64,000 nucleotides of DNA from Pammene aurita (GCA_947086415.1 OX352296.1:33868901-33932900), one strand, 5' to 3'. Numbered from the stretch's first letter, positions 12,038-25,695 are shown. The notes: generated by a model from the sequence alone, not told the origin. A program made the numbers and translations.

Positions 12038-15000
12038 GTTCTATTAGCTACCGTTACCGTCAAACTTTAAAAAGAGATCGACTTTGAAAAATCAATTTAT
12101 TTAATTCGTAGTACTGTTTTTTTTACCTCCACGTAGAGATGGGTAGGGGTGAGTAAATACTACTCAGTATTTATCTAAAGCAACCAGTAAATACCCGTAT
12201 TTACTCATTTCGGTGGGTAAAAAGGATTACTAATAAAATATTTAAAAAAATATAATTTAAGAACTAAATTGTTTTTTTTTGACTAGTTCTAATGTGTATT
12301 AACAATATTTATATAAAAACACGCATAGAGGACGCTTAGTTTTTGAAAAAAAAAGGTTATCACTATCAGTGAGTGGCAATGAGGAGCAGGTTAGAATCCA
12401 CAGTTCCCTCATTGGGTTACTGGAAAAACCAGGTATACTGTAAATCGAACCTTCGGCCATTAGAAAACCTGCATGACCCCTTACAAAAAAAGTGCGTGTT
12501 TACGCGGCACTTACGTCCTTTTATTAAAGGTTTCTTAAGGAAATCTCAAAAATCGCTTAACCGATCATGTTCAAAGTCATTATTTTAATAGTGCTTTCTA
12601 AGCCCTATTCTCCGGGAATTTTTTCATATTTTTTAGATCTTTGGTTCAAAAGTTGTGGAGGGATAAACATTATTTGGGCCGTTAGACGACTTTTTTCCAA
12701 AAGTATTCAATTTATCAAAAAATGTACATAGAAACATTCAAGTTATTTTTGAAGATCCATTGAATCATGTGTCACACATAGACAGTCTGATATATTTTTT
12801 TGGTGACAATTGTATGTATGGAGTGCCACTCTTAAAAAAATATTTTTTACTACTTTGACTACGTAATCCAGTAGCGGCTTACAAAATACACATATATTTC
12901 AAATATCTATACCCCTGCCAGCACTCTACATAGTTTATACCCACCAATTTGAGTAGCATCATATCAACATATCTAGTAGCATCATAGGGCGTTTTGACTT
13001 ATTTTCCTGCTGGTTAAATAACCTTAAATTAGGTCCCTAAGGCTTAATACCTTATGAAGTTATGATTGGCATGTCACTGACTTAATAACTTACATTAATA
13101 ATTGTTTTATCATTTCATTTCTTACATCGTTTTATTATTTCATCTAAATTACTTGCATTGTCACTCACTTAACTTTTCTAAATATGGGCACTGCAAGGTC
13201 AATGCCCCCCCCCCCCACCCCCATTCCTGAATGAAATCCTGGATCCGTGCCTGCTTAAAATTAAGGTTGAAGGTGCCTAGTGCCGACCATTGAGGATGCC
13301 GACAAGAGAGTGGCTTGTCCTATCAAGGGTCAAGACAGGTTATGGATGTGTGCGGACTGCACGTCACGGAACGGTCGGATTCCCGCAACGGGCAAAATAA
13401 AAATAAACGAGTCGGCGCATCCTGCGATAACGGGCGAATGACCCATTGCGGTTTCGCTAACTAATACCTAAGGGAAGCCAGGGATGCGCTACCCGTGGCT
13501 AAAAGTAGGTTTAGGATCCCCAGTGCATTTTATTTTTGGACAGTGTAGATAATGTGGAGGCCCTACTGGGCCCTAAGACCTAGCTATTGATGTATCGAGA
13601 TTGGAATTCGTTATTAAGAGGGGGACAGTCAGTGCTTTGCGCGATTCGCTCAACCCTAGGGTTGTGCCTGGGTTAGACTGTGTTGTAAATACAGTTGAAC
13701 TACCCAACAATATAATTTAAGCAGAAAGTAAAGTTTAGCCCATGTGGGCCAACAATCTCATACCAATAAGCATACCTACGTTAAAGTTACTAGGTTTCCA
13801 GGTGTCAGTTAATATTTGGTTAATATTTGGTTATTATTACGTAGGTACTCCCCGTTTTTAACTCTTTTGATGAACGACTTAACGAGTCCACTTTACTTTT
13901 ATAGCCAGTAGATATTAAAATAAAATGGAAAATGCTAGTGAAAACACGTCTGCCCATTTAAAGCAGACCCGCTTGAGCAACTTGCGTTCGACTAAGTTAG
14001 GTACCCTAGGCATAGCTATTAATAGCGACTGGGTGGGTAGTCGTGGCAAATGATCCCAGTTATATAAGTAACTAAGGCAGAGATTAATTGGCATGGTTAT
14101 AGCAATCAAAGCACTTTTTTTAAAGATTTTTGTGGGTAAAATGAAGATCCTTATCACTTACTAGGTGCTTTGATGTTTGCGTAACGCTCTCACTCTCTTC
14201 TCGATTCTCACTAAAATTATCCTTTTATCGACCACTTGACTACCACTGAAAGCACTTAATTTGGAAACTGATCGGTCGTATAAAACTAATTAAAGAAAAG
14301 GTGCTGGGCCCCTGAGGCAGTTAATTCCAGAGCTGGCACCGTAAAGCGATGAAACAAAAGGTGCTGCACCTCTGGCGCACTTGTTAAGCTAACCAACCGA
14401 GTCGGGAACAGGTACGTGGGGAAAAGAAAAAAAAACCGCTGACGACCGCTGCGCCCTGTGCCGGACTAAAGACCGGTATGCGTGTGCGACTGATCGCGCC
14501 CTCAACTGCGTTTAACGTCACTAATTTGTCGCACAAAAGATTATAGGTATAATTAATAAAAACATCAATTGAGAATTTGTATAAACAACTAGTTAGTTTG
14601 AGTATATTTGGTCGTAGATAAATAAAATAAATAAATATTATGGGACAATCAAATATAGTTTGGCCAGAGACTGCTTTACGTCCAGCCTATATAGATAGAA
14701 GGAATCTTAATATCTCTTTCTTACGCTAGTACCCTCGCTACTAAAAAAAGGAATGAGTATAGCTTATTACTTCCACTGTTACTGCAATTTTTGGCCAGCC
14801 AGACGTATTATTTCTAGAAAGGTATCGACAATTATTTTCTTAAAATAATACAAAATTTAATCCCGGTTTGAACTTCTAACGGGAATTTTTTCATGGAAAA
14901 AGCTAGATTTTTCAAAGGGCCGGATTACAGACAGGTATACTAGATACCTACGTAAGTTCGCAATAATTCAGACACTGCTGTTGGAAATAACCGTGAAATA

Positions 15001-15408
15001 ACCCGTTGTAAATCAACGGTATCGTCTGCATCAGTCGATCTAATTAGCACAAAGAGATAGGATTAATTATAGGATTAGCAAATGATCGTCGATTTAATCG
15101 TGCGATGAAGGCTTCAAATCATTCTAACTAATAGTAAAAGGAAATTAGTGTCTCGTCTCATCTCATCGTGCGACGAAATCGCATCGTTTGCGCGTGGTGC
15201 GATTTCCTAAAGAGGGAGAGAGAAAGAGTTGCACGTTAAATGGATCTTAACGTTCGTGAAGGATTCTGATCACACTGAAGGCAAATCTTTAGCACGGAAT
15301 AAGACAGAAAGAAATTTGCTTTTGAGAAAAATTATGAAGTTAATTATATACTATAGGTTGTGACACTACCGGAGGTGTGTACACCTATACCTATAGTAGG
15401 TACACGTA
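12038..15408. other. Intergenic, no gene recognised
   Basis: 3.4 kb without a supportable gene. It contains a C homopolymer at about 13204-13216 and two imperfect copies of AAAAGGTGCTG(G/C)(G/A)CC near 14297 and 14357. No transposon ends were found. Confidence 0.4.
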
Positions 15409-16548
15409 CCGTCGTGTGGCGTATCTTCGCCTGTGCTACCTATGTTCGCCTATTTTTAAATAAATTGACTTTAACAAAATGTTTCTAGTGCAAGCCTTAC
15501 ACAAAACTACTAAATACAAAGTATTTTTACGGGTGTCAACATTCTTCGAACGATCTGTGGCTAACTTCATATAGTTGACATTCAGTGAGGTTTTTGCGCG
15601 ACACCGACCACACGTTTTTTTAAGCCAGTGTTTTAACTTCAGTTTTAAACAGTGATACAGGCCAGGTAATGTTAATTTTTTTACATGATTATATCCTGTA
15701 ACTATTTCTTTTTAATATGTAACTAAAACATTGGTGAGGGTATTTGGCGGCCATCTTGTTACCGAACTTCGCCTACCCCTAGGGTTGTCAAATTTATTGT
15801 ACCACCTTAATTGGCGAGTGACATTACTTGTTTCCAAATGTATACATACATATTTTCTTATGTTTGGTTTTTCGGAAATGGGATTAGCGATTTGGAGGAA
15901 AGTTAGTAAGCTGTGACCTAATGATATATGTAGATGTACCCAGTAGTACTAGTAGGTACGTGGTATGAACAAGGGACCCTTAGAAGGCAATCATTGTACG
16001 GTTGTACGGTCTCACTTTGAAAAGGTAATTATGTGTAGAAACCAAAGGTTGATTTGATGTCAATTACGTAAATACTGATAATCGAAAAGAGATACGTTAT
16101 TACTCTCCTTTATTTGACATGTTGGTTAATTTTTGGCAGCCCTAGCATCATTTTAGAAAATGTATGTAAACAACTTCAGACTGTTGCCAATCTTCGCCTA
16201 CTACACATTTTTTTTTAAATGTGCCTAGTCTGGTGTAGTTAAGGTTCATATTATATTAACACGTTCCAGGGAGATAAGACTTGATAGGTGTAAGTCTCAA
16301 CAAAGTTTATAATTAGCGGTAAGGCATGCCATAGGCGAAGATTGGAGAAAACACCCAAACTTCGCCTATTGCCTTCGGGGCCATTTATTGCCAAGTTACC
16401 CAATGAAATTCAAAGCTTTAATGGTATATACTGATAGTCAGGAGTACTAAAATACGTTTTTTGGCCATAAAGGACTAAAATGGTTTCAAATTTGAAAGAT
16501 TGTTTGGGAAATGTGTCAAAATCCAGGCGAAGATACGGAACTCGACGG
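15409..16548. mobile_element. 1.14-kb non-autonomous DNA transposon with CTTCGCCTA motifs
   Basis: TA-flanked (15407-15408, 16549-16550). The inverted ends are CCGTCGTGTGGCGTATCTTCG and, reversed from the right, CCGTCGAGTTCCGTATCTTCG. The word TTCGCCT(A/G) recurs inside in both orientations at about 15425, 15445, 15768, 16192, 16332, 16360 and 16524. No transposase is readable; it looks like a deletion derivative whose repeated motif may be the transposase-binding site. Confidence 0.75.
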
Positions 16549-18350
16549 TACCTAAAGTAAATAGGATAGTAAAGTAGGTAAGTAAATATTAAGGAACATA
16601 CATATACAATTATACACCTATTTGAGGAAATATAATTTGCACTGATTTGTAAATTACAAGTTATTTGCGAGATCCACCCAAATAATATGTCGACAACTAT
16701 ACCTACGAACTTTGTTAATTAACTGTATTTTACCAATTTAGGTCTCATTCACATTAAACAACTTTCACTCAAATTTTCCTTATGTTTTTTCTCACTATGT
16801 AAATGTACCTTTCACCCGATAGTCGATATAGTGTGGGAAATCTACCGGGTCGTTGTATGGAGACCTCGCATGAATTCCTCAGTCGATAATTCTTTTGCTG
16901 GGATGTAGTATAGGTCATAACAAACACAAAAAACTATTTTTCCAAAAAAAAACTTATGTCAGTTTTGGTATTTTTACCAAAATGTACAAAAACCTTAATA
17001 GTTTTGTACTGGAATTTTCCTCAGGGTATGTTTGTTTCACTAAACCAATTATTTTGATTCCTGACAGATACTGTCAAAAGTTCAAAAAAATATTCCAAAT
17101 AAAACTGTCACTTTTATTCAAAAATAATTGGTTACACTCGCCATTTTGTTTGGAAAATTTCTCAGTCAAGTTTGTAACAGTGGGTGTTATGATAATCTTA
17201 TTTTAGCATAATATTCACGAATTTCCAAAAAAAAAACCTTAAAGAAAAATTGTTATTACAGTATATTTATTATACTTCATGGAAAATTGCTCAGCCCAGT
17301 TTTGTTTTTTATTCATGTTAAGTAGTCAATTAAACAGCCAAAACTAAAATTTCCAAAAAATAATCCACATACAATAAAATCATCGTCAAATCTTGAAATT
17401 TTAAATTTGTCTAGCCTTTTAAAGCGAGTGAACATGCAGTAATATGTCGTCGTGCGTCAGCTATTGAGTCCAGTTTAGCATGCACAACTACGACTCAGCT
17501 ATGCTTGCGTCATAGTGAAAAAAGTGGAGTAAGTTACTTCAATTATAGAATTTTCTATTTTGATATTTGTATTTAACTCGTATCATTATAATTTTAATAA
17601 ATATTGTGATGGCGTATTATTAAGTAACCATTTTAGTATTTAATTGAAGCACCAGAGTATCATTACCTTACTAAATAGAACACCATCACCACTGCTCGCC
17701 GACAGATCACGCTTGTAGTGTCATAATCATAATGCACACAATCCGCATCACCGCGCAGCCGTACGCACCGATACAACTACGCTTCGACACTAGTCAAGCC
17801 GCCTACCAACAGATGGCGCAGTGATTAAGTTGGATGCCACTAAGGTTTGTTCAACGCAGAAACATGACCCTCGGCGCTTTGCCGAGGAATATTTGAGAAT
17901 CGCGATAGGGTCTAAAGGCACGCATGCTATATGCCTCAACCAAGTTTCAGCATTTTAGTGTTGTGACTAACACAATAGGCCAGTAATATATCCCTACGAC
18001 AAATTACTGGCCTAGTACTCATCTACCTAGCTGGGTAATACTCGACAAGTAAGCACTAGAGAGACGACGGAGTACATGTAAATCTCTAAAGCAATAAATT
18101 TTATCAGCTACACGCGACTCTTTGTCTTCGCCCTCCACCACCCCGCTCTACAACTATAGATTTCTTCATGATGGATATATCAAGGTATATGCGAAACAGC
18201 GCATTTGCCAGATGACTTATGTAGACTCTTGATTTCCCCGAATTTAAACATATTTATTTAACATAAGTTGTATTTATAAATGACTCTTAAATAAGATGTA
18301 CTTTAATGTCATGAACATTTAGTAAATGTAATTATATAATATTAAGGTAT
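16549..18350. other. Intergenic, nothing recognised
   Basis: An open frame at 16895-17206 (plus) has low-complexity, Phe/Lys-rich composition and no known motif. A short palindrome TAGGCCAGTAAT / ATTACTGGCCTA lies at about 17979-18016. Confidence 0.4.
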
Positions 18351-18651
18351 TGTCTGTTCTATTGTCTATTTCACTGGTGACAACTGTATGTTTTTCTCTG
18401 TGTGTAATATTTAATTGTTTTTTTTTGTTATAAGTAAACTGAAATAGATGTCATATGCTTCAGAAAAAATGACCAAGTCCTCCGGTGTCCGAGGCCAGCA
18501 GGCAGCACTATCTCTCTTGTTTCTTTTGTTGTTTTAAATGATTTTTATCATATGACATATATTTCATTTTACTTATAACAAAGAAACAATTAAATATTAC
18601 ACACAGAGAAAAAAAATTACAGTTATCACAGATGAAATAGACAATAGACAT
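18351..18651. mobile_element. ~300-bp foldback element with ~120-bp arms
   Basis: ATTGTCTATTTCA at 18361 pairs with TGAAATAGACAAT near 18633. The pairing runs inward through CTCTGTGTGTAATATTTAATTG and ATAAGTAAA to the ATATGA words near 18455 and 18550. The loop is about 80 bp (GACCAAGTCCTCCGGTGTCC). Non-coding. Confidence 0.7.
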
Positions 18652-18943
18652 ACATTAATATTGTATAATCCACCACCATTTTTTTTCCCGTGAAAACTGG
18701 AAAAAAATGGTTTCGTATAGAGGGTTGGCCGGTCGAAACGACATGCCCCATCAAAAAAAAAAATTTTCGCACTAAAAAAAATTTTCTCCTACTTTTTCTT
18801 AGTCGCAATACGATATCAATAGTGCCCTTAAACGGACCACCAGTATTTTTATTACAACCTGTATGATTTTTTAAATTCATTTTCTTTGCATCCACCTATG
18901 TTGATATAACTTAAACATAACAGACATTAATAATAGTTTATGT

Positions 18944-19060
18944 GACTGTTTCATAATAAGATCATACGAGTGTTTTAAGGCCTAATTACGTACGGTTGCA
19001 TACACTGCTTTATCTACACACATATTATAAATCCTAAATGATGTGTTCGGAAACCAGTAG
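18944..19060. repeat. Fragment of the Crypton-like element's end
   Basis: About 115 bp similar to 41388-41508, including TTTCATAATAAGATCA, GAGTGTTTTAAGGCCTAATT and TGCTTTATCTACACACATAT. It shows that the end of the tyrosine-recombinase element at 41300-43240 is repeated in this genome. Confidence 0.65.
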
Positions 19061-19393
19061 AATGACCGCCATTGCACCGCCATGACCAACTCTATTGTGT
19101 CGGCGGTCGCGCAGGCGTAAGCCGGTGCTCTGGGAGAGGGCGGATCTTGGTAACGTTACCGTGGGTAATGAATTTTAATACGTTTTTACCACACTGTCAG
19201 AGATGTTACGTTACTGGTTGAAATAATGGTGGTACGGTTTCCGAACGCGGAATAGAGGATTTATGATATTGGTGTAGATAAATGATATTACATGCAATAG
19301 AATCAACATTATTATATATACGCCAAACACTGGCTATTGTCATGTACTTTGTGTAACATGTCACATCATTGATAATACTCACTTTCGTAGGTA

Positions 19394-19525
19394 TAGCCAC
19401 CGGCAATAGTATCTTCCTACACGAAGGCCGCAAAAATATGTGACACGCTCTTATTTGTAGGGCCATAAGAGCGTGTCACATATTTTTGCGGCCTTCGTGT
19501 AGGAAGATACTATTGCCGGTGACTG
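19394..19525. mobile_element. 132-bp foldback MITE, C(A/T)AGTCACCGGCAATAG ends
   Basis: TA-flanked. About 55-bp arms starting (C/T)AG(T/C)CACCGGCAATAGTATC are perfect or nearly so, around a loop near ATTTGTAGGGCCAT. The tight match suggests recent origin. The CAGT-type end again resembles Tc1/mariner elements. Confidence 0.8.
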
Positions 19526-19937
19526 TACAATAAATTATTTGTATTTGTATGGATTGAATCGAACACTTACTCCGAAGACAGGATAACCACTTATGTAAGT
19601 AGTCCCCTCTGGCAATCTACTGGCAGTAGGATATCAGAACGTCCCCCTCCCCCCAACCCGCAATACAAAGAGGCGATAAGTTGAGACAGATGTAGGCTAA
19701 GCCGGTCTCGGCTGGAAAGACCTAGAAGTTTCCATTTAAGATCGTTGACATGTGAAAAACTTTTATGCGACATAATTTTATGGGACAACAGGAACAAATT
19801 TTCGTCACCACAGTTACATTAGTGACCGATTTAACATCTTTACTAGTTAAAAAAAACGTTTTTTTTTTTTTTTAATTTACTTTGCCAGTTCGTTTCCTTC
19901 ATCGTGCCATATGATAAAATTAACGTAAATAAAAAAA

Positions 19938-20215
19938 CTGCGAGTCGGACTCGCACACGAATGGTTGCGTACCATTATCTATAAAAACGGCAAAAAAAAC
20001 CATGTTGTGGGAGCCCCCTTAAATATTTATTTTATTCTGTTTTTTTTTATTTGTTGTTATAGCGGCAACAGAAATACATCTGTGAAAATTTCAACTGTCT
20101 AACTATCACAGTTCATGTGATACAGCCTGGTGACAGGCGGACAGATGGACAGCGGAGTCTTAGTAATAGGAAAAAAATAGCTTTTACCCTTTGGGTACGG
20201 AATCCTAAAAAAATA
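19938..20215 (+). repeat. Interspersed repeat, ACCGGCCAAG family (relic)
   Basis: The head remnant CTGCGAGTCGGACTCGCACA near 19938 and tail GACAGGCGGACAGATGGACAG then GGGTACGGAATCCTAAAA near 20190-20210 match the family layout with a shortened middle. Confidence 0.55.
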
Positions 20216-20471
20216 CGGTGTATAATATTTCTGCAAATATTTAAGAAAAAAATGTTTAGTGACTCGTTTCCTTTGATAAAAACATAAATGCAGCTCAATA
20301 AAAATAGGCTACCAGCGTGACACTAAGAAAAAGTCACCAAGATCTCTAGTGATTAGGACTACTACAACTATGGTCTATAAGTTCATTGCGTATTTCAGTT
20401 TAATTTGAGTTTTTTCTACCATTTATAAAAAAGTGTATGCCTTATTGTTGCGTACTTAAACTAATAATGTA

Positions 20472-20624
20472 GTTAGGCTGGATTCACACTGATAAGTTTT
20501 GCTTATATAAGAAGGGACGAAACTATTGTCTATAATGAAATAGTGATATTCGTCTCTCATTCTGATCTATAGCTGCATTCCTACTTACGTAAGCAAAACT
20601 TACAAAATGTAAATCTGACCTTAC
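20472..20624. mobile_element. ~150-bp MITE with ~40-bp inverted ends
   Basis: GTTAGGCTGGATTCACACTG at 20472 pairs imperfectly with the reverse of AAATCTGACCTTAC (ends 20624). Both continue into AAGTTTTGCTTA(T/C)(A/G)TAAG. Non-coding; class unknown. Confidence 0.6.
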
Positions 20625-21067
20625 ACTCGTTTTGGACCATAGTCAGGAGCTTATACGGTACCTATTAAATTAGTTTTTTTTTTAACTTAAAGATAAACAC
20701 AATTAAAAAACTTACAAGATAATTTTATTTGTTCCATATGACACATCTACACAACACGCATGCATGTTAAAAAAATTGCTGTGGCAGCATAGCTCACAAA
20801 GCTAGACTATTGATATTTAATTCACTACCATTAGTGAAATCCCGTTGGAACTATTTGATTGAGGTGTGGTGTTTCGCAGCAAAACAATTCTTTAAAAAAA
20901 TGTAGTCGTCGCAAACTAAATAAAAGTACAACCCTATACGCAGTTGGTAAACTAATCGCGATTTATGTCGCTGTTTGGAGGCAACAGATTTCAAGGAAAA
21001 GTCAAAGTTTGTCCTTAATCCAATTTTTCTATTCGTTACAGCAATGTTCAGGGATTGTTAAAATTGT

Positions 21068-21125
21068 GTGATGTACGGAACTATCAGGGTGCGAGTCCGA
21101 CTCGCACTTGGCCGGTTTTTTTTAT
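21068..21125 (-). repeat. Interspersed repeat, ACCGGCCAAG family (head only)
   Basis: Read on the minus strand: AAACCGGCCAAGTGCGAGTC, then GACTCGCACCC and GTTCCGTAC. Only the terminal ~55 bp is recognisable. Confidence 0.5.
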
Positions 21126-23146
21126 AATTACAACATTTCATCATCAATTCCCTTAGTGTTTGTCTCGGCTTTTACCACGACTCAATTGAGCATAGACTGC
21201 TAAAATAATAACCCTTCCTTTTATCTTCGCCGTAGTCAAAAGTGAAATGTATTACAACTGGCGTACTTTTTTATTTACTCTGTGACTAGGCGTTTAGCAC
21301 CACTGCGAATTATATCAAATCAAGATAAAATTGCTAACAGTATGGGTGTATTCATGTAGTGTTAATATATATTTTAGTAACGTGCAAAACCATAAATGTA
21401 AACTGTTTGTTTGTGTTTATTAAAGAGGATCATTAAAAAAGTGGATAGGAAGTCACACGCTTTGAGCGAAAGTAGTTAGAGCAACATTGTTTAGTCAAAG
21501 TGCTTACACACGCTGCGCATGGCCCCTCGCGAGGCATCCCCGCTCCCGCGTCCCGCGTCCCGCGTCCCGCACGTGCGCATTCCACTAACGAGTGAAATAA
21601 TAGAAATCTTTATTTGTCACATGATTTAACTTTTTAATACGCAGGATATTTTTTTTGATTTTTTTACAGTCGAAAGAAAAGTCGTAAAGGAAATATAATT
21701 TAAAAAATATATTGACGGAGCAATATTCTAATGCGATTAATAAGTTAATTTTTATACTGAAAAAGTTTGATAATGAAATTTTTGGAAATTGTTTGTCTTA
21801 AGTAGAAAACGTACATTTAATGTCACTTCAGTAAAGAAAAGTGACGGAGCAAATTTTCGATGTGAGTTACACAAAAATAATATATTTTATAAAAAAAATA
21901 TAGTCTGTTATGGATTTTTTTTGAAATTTTGAATATTGATTACATACTTCAAGTCAATATTTCTGGTGAAATAAAATTAGACTGAGCATTTTTCCAAACT
22001 ATTTACGAGCATTTTTCCAAACGTAAATATAGACGATATAAGAGTTTAGGTAAAAAAACCCAACTAGGACAATTGTTTTTTTTGGAAAAATAATTATATA
22101 CTATCTACTCCTGACATGATAAAGATCATGCTGTAAAGCTTTTTTGGACTGAGGAGTTAATGCGAGGTCAAACCCTCTATTGCCTGGCCTAATAGCAAAA
22201 TAAGTTATTCGATTTAAAAAAATCACTATAAAACTTACAGTAAGTATATAAACAAATAAACCTGCTTCTTCTACTTTTATTGGTTATCTGATGTTAAGAT
22301 AAATTCCGCGTCAATCGCCCGTGAGTGGCCGGCCTAACCTAAGCCCATGCAGCAAGTACTTAACATATGATCCCATAGCCCCTATTAATAACGCCTGCTG
22401 TTTGCTGCCAGATACCACTGTTTACCTTCGCGCCTTAATCGCCCGTCCGACCCGACCCACAACACCTTTTTATGGAAAAAAAAAGTACTAACAGAATAAC
22501 AACTCATTTAAAGACGCTATATTGGAAATCTATTTTAGGAATTATCATGTCATTGATAAGCCACTAGGTTACCGTCTATTGCTAAACTTACGATAACATC
22601 AATTGAAGCGCAAATAAATAAGTAATATGTTAACGATAGCTCGTTTCTAAAAGCAGAATTACCTCTTATAGGATTCTCACAATTGCATGAGGACAATCGA
22701 TCCGTGCGACTCCCTTATTGATCAGCGCTCGTTTGATCAAGCCATAAGTACGTGTAAACCGATCGAAGATGCGCTCGTATCGATCATACAATCAACTTTA
22801 AGTGGGATCAACGATCTTTATTAACGATCGGTTTTCGCGAGCGCACAAAAGCCGCTCCACCGTTTCTTTGTCCACTCGATGATATATCGAAGTCCACACC
22901 TCACATAATCACGATTTCACGGCACTTGCGAACATTGGAGCCGACGCGTGCGCAGCTCCCGCCGGTCAGACACAGACTGCAGTATTTTGGGTCTTAACTC
23001 TTAACCCGGCGATCATTCCACTTTATTATACGTTATTAAACCAGATACGAAGGAATTTAGACTCTCTGCACTGAAATGATAAGAAATAAGCAAATGGTGT
23101 CGAAGGATTCTCGACGTACGAGTATATTCCTTTAAAGTTCACGAAG
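21126..23146. other. Intergenic, nothing recognised
   Basis: 2 kb with no supportable gene. A GC-rich run of CCCGCGTCCCG triplication occurs at 21547-21570. Confidence 0.4.
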
Positions 23147-23596
23147 TAGTGTCCGACCGAACATGTTTTTTGCCGAAACCGAAACCAAAACAGGAGGTTC
23201 GGCTCTGAATCCAGTTATGGCCAAAACCGAAACTTTGATGGACATGTTTAAATTTCATGCCAACATGTTCAATTACATGTTGATATTTGGTTTTAAAAAA
23301 TTTGAAATTTAGTTACATGCTCCATACATGCTCCCGCTAAAAATATTTTTTTCTGCAATTTAACAAAATAAATAGCGGCATACAATACAATATACACCGT
23401 ATGTCTTAATTTTATTAAGATACATTATAGTTTCCGAGTAAAATGGCTGGTGACATACGGACGGACGGACAGACGGACATGACGAAACTGTAAGGGTTCC
23501 GTTTTTGCCATTTTGTAAGTACAATGTTGAAAGTTTCGGTGCGGCCGAAAGGTTCGGCCGTTTTTTGGCTGAAACCGAACCTTCGGTCGGACACTA
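23147..23596. mobile_element. 450-bp TIR element, TAGTGTCCGACCGAA ends
   Basis: TAGTGTCCGACCGAA(C/G) opens at 23147, and its reverse closes at 23596 (TTCGGTCGGACACTA). Both ends continue into CCGAAACCGAA-type words. ACGAAG occurs just outside both ends and may be part of a target duplication, though offset by a base. It holds a repeat tail (GACGGACGGACAGACGGACA, then AAGGGTTCCGTTTTTGCCAT) shared with 54320-54465. Confidence 0.65.
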
Positions 23597-24509
23597 TACG
23601 AAGTCGGGAGACTCGAGAGATCAGATCCCAGCTGTGGACCGCTCATCGTTAGCTAATTGTTTTATTGTTCGTGTTGGTTAGTTTGGTTTGGGCGATCCCG
23701 CCGCGTAAGCCGGGAGCAACTAGTTTTTGCATGGCTTTGTGTCTCGACTCAATAGGCTATGATGAAGGTATGATTCTACCTGCGCTTGGCCACTGGAACA
23801 GTGAATGACTACCCAATTCAACTATACCCGCAGTGATCATTGGAATTGGTTTCACCCGGTGCCTGTGCCGTTTACGTCTTTATGCTGTTTATATTTTTGT
23901 GGTGCAGTGGTTACGTAGGTACTGCTGTGGCTAGCAGGTAGATAGGATTATCGTATGCGCAATGGTGGCGCAATGTTTATAGCTCTAATTAAATGTATTT
24001 CAACCAAAAATAGCTTATGAATCTGATACAACTGAATATTTACCTAGCTTAGAAGAATATCTGATTTTACCAAAGCTATACAATAGATAGCATATCTAGG
24101 CTTGCTGAAGTCGGTAAAGTAGCGATACGAGAACGCCATGACTGTTCAATCAAAGCAAACAACGTGTGTACTTGTTGTAGAGAAATAAAACAAAGTTTTT
24201 GACTGTTTTGTTGTGATTTTTGGAAAAGCAAGTCTATGAACTTTTCGTATTACGTTTCGTATCTTTACGAATACGGTTAGTTAAAACTATAGTACTTTGG
24301 CTTAAATTGTGACTATAATTTTTTATCCACTTGTTAAACGTATTCTTGACATAAACAATTCGAAATATTTAGTACTTCGGGCAAGACGGATATGGGCAAA
24401 ATGGATAGCTATGCGTAAACACCAAAAAGGTACTAAATATAAAAATAACTTAAGATTTCTAATTTCTAGGCCCCAGCAAAACTAACAAACAAAAACTTCT
24501 CTTAAAACA

Positions 24510-25340
24510 AAAAAACCGGCCAAGAGCGTGTCGGGCCACGCTCAGTGTAGGGTTCCGTAGTTTTCCGTCCGTCACAGTAAGTGTCCCCACTTAAGAGTTA
24601 ATAACACCGCCATGTAGGATATGATACGAGAGTTCCACGTACAGCGACATCTATCGGCAAATTAAGTAAACTATTGCGCGCGAGCTTAAAGTATGGAAGA
24701 TGATTTTTATGGAATAATTCTTTATTGCGTGAACCGATTTTCACCGTTTTTACTTTATTTGAAAGCACGTCATTTCATTGTAATTTTGTAGAAATTACAG
24801 GTACAATAAACACCTGCTTATACGGTTAAATTACAAACTTAGTTCAGAAATTATTTTGTAATTTTTTTTCAAAAACTATTCATCCTATCAAGTTCAAAAT
24901 AATTTTCCTAGAAAGATTTTATAAAGTTCTACTTTTGAGATTTTTTTCATATTTTTAAAACTTATGGTTCAAAAGTTAGAGGGGGGGGGGACGCATATTT
25001 TTTTACTTCTGGAGCGATTATTTCCGAAAATATTTACATTATCGAAAAATGATTTTAGTAAACCCCTATTCATTTTTAAATACCTATCCAACAATATATC
25101 ACACGTCAGGGTTGAAATGAAAAAAAAAATCACTCCCCACTTTACGTATAGGGGAGGTGCCCTAATAAAAAAATTTTTTCCACTTTTTATTTTACCACTT
25201 TGTCGGCGTGATTGATATACATATTAGTACCAAATTTCAGCTTTCTAGTGCTAACGGTCACTGAGATTATCCGCGGACGGACGGACGGACGGACGGACGG
25301 GCAGACATGGCGAAACTATAAGGGTTCCTAGTTGACTACG
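24510..25340 (+). repeat. Interspersed repeat, ACCGGCCAAG family (longest copy)
   Basis: Starts ACCGGCCAAGAGCGTGTCGG and ends with a (GGAC)n run at 25273-25300, then AAACTATAAGGGTTCC. The segment 24510-25165 is a reverse near-copy of 2400-3054. It includes a G homopolymer near 24980. Non-coding. Confidence 0.7.
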
Positions 25341-25695
25341 GACCCCTATAAAAACGAGAGAATAATTTATGGTGTTTCTTTTTGGTATGCGCTGAAAGAT
25401 GCATTGACCCACCCACCGAAGACATACTCAGTGTAACCAGTTCAAAAATAATAATTGAAAATGAAAATGAAAAAGTTTATTGGTTACAATATTGTGTACT
25501 TACAACAAATAATGGTTGGAATCTCCCAGTAAGTAAAGCTTGTGGCGGGAGATCCCGCTCTTCCTACCAGTTACATATCTAGTAACCGAAAGTATACATA
25601 AATGAAAAACGTATTTTACAAACTAAATTTAAATTTACATTAATTTAAGAATATATTAAACTAATATGTGTGTGTGTGTATTGGTACATTATATA
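25341..25695. other. Possible LINE tail, otherwise nothing recognised
   Basis: A short (GAAAAT)n-like run at about 25452-25475 next to AAGTTTATTGGTTACAAT could be the microsatellite tail of a truncated retroelement. TATA at 25692-25695 is the target duplication of the adjacent LTR element. Confidence 0.3.

Noticed and set aside
25273..25300. (GGAC)n run as an independent microsatellite
   Set aside because: It is the normal tail of the ACCGGCCAAG repeat family, also seen near 8960, 23458 and 54405.
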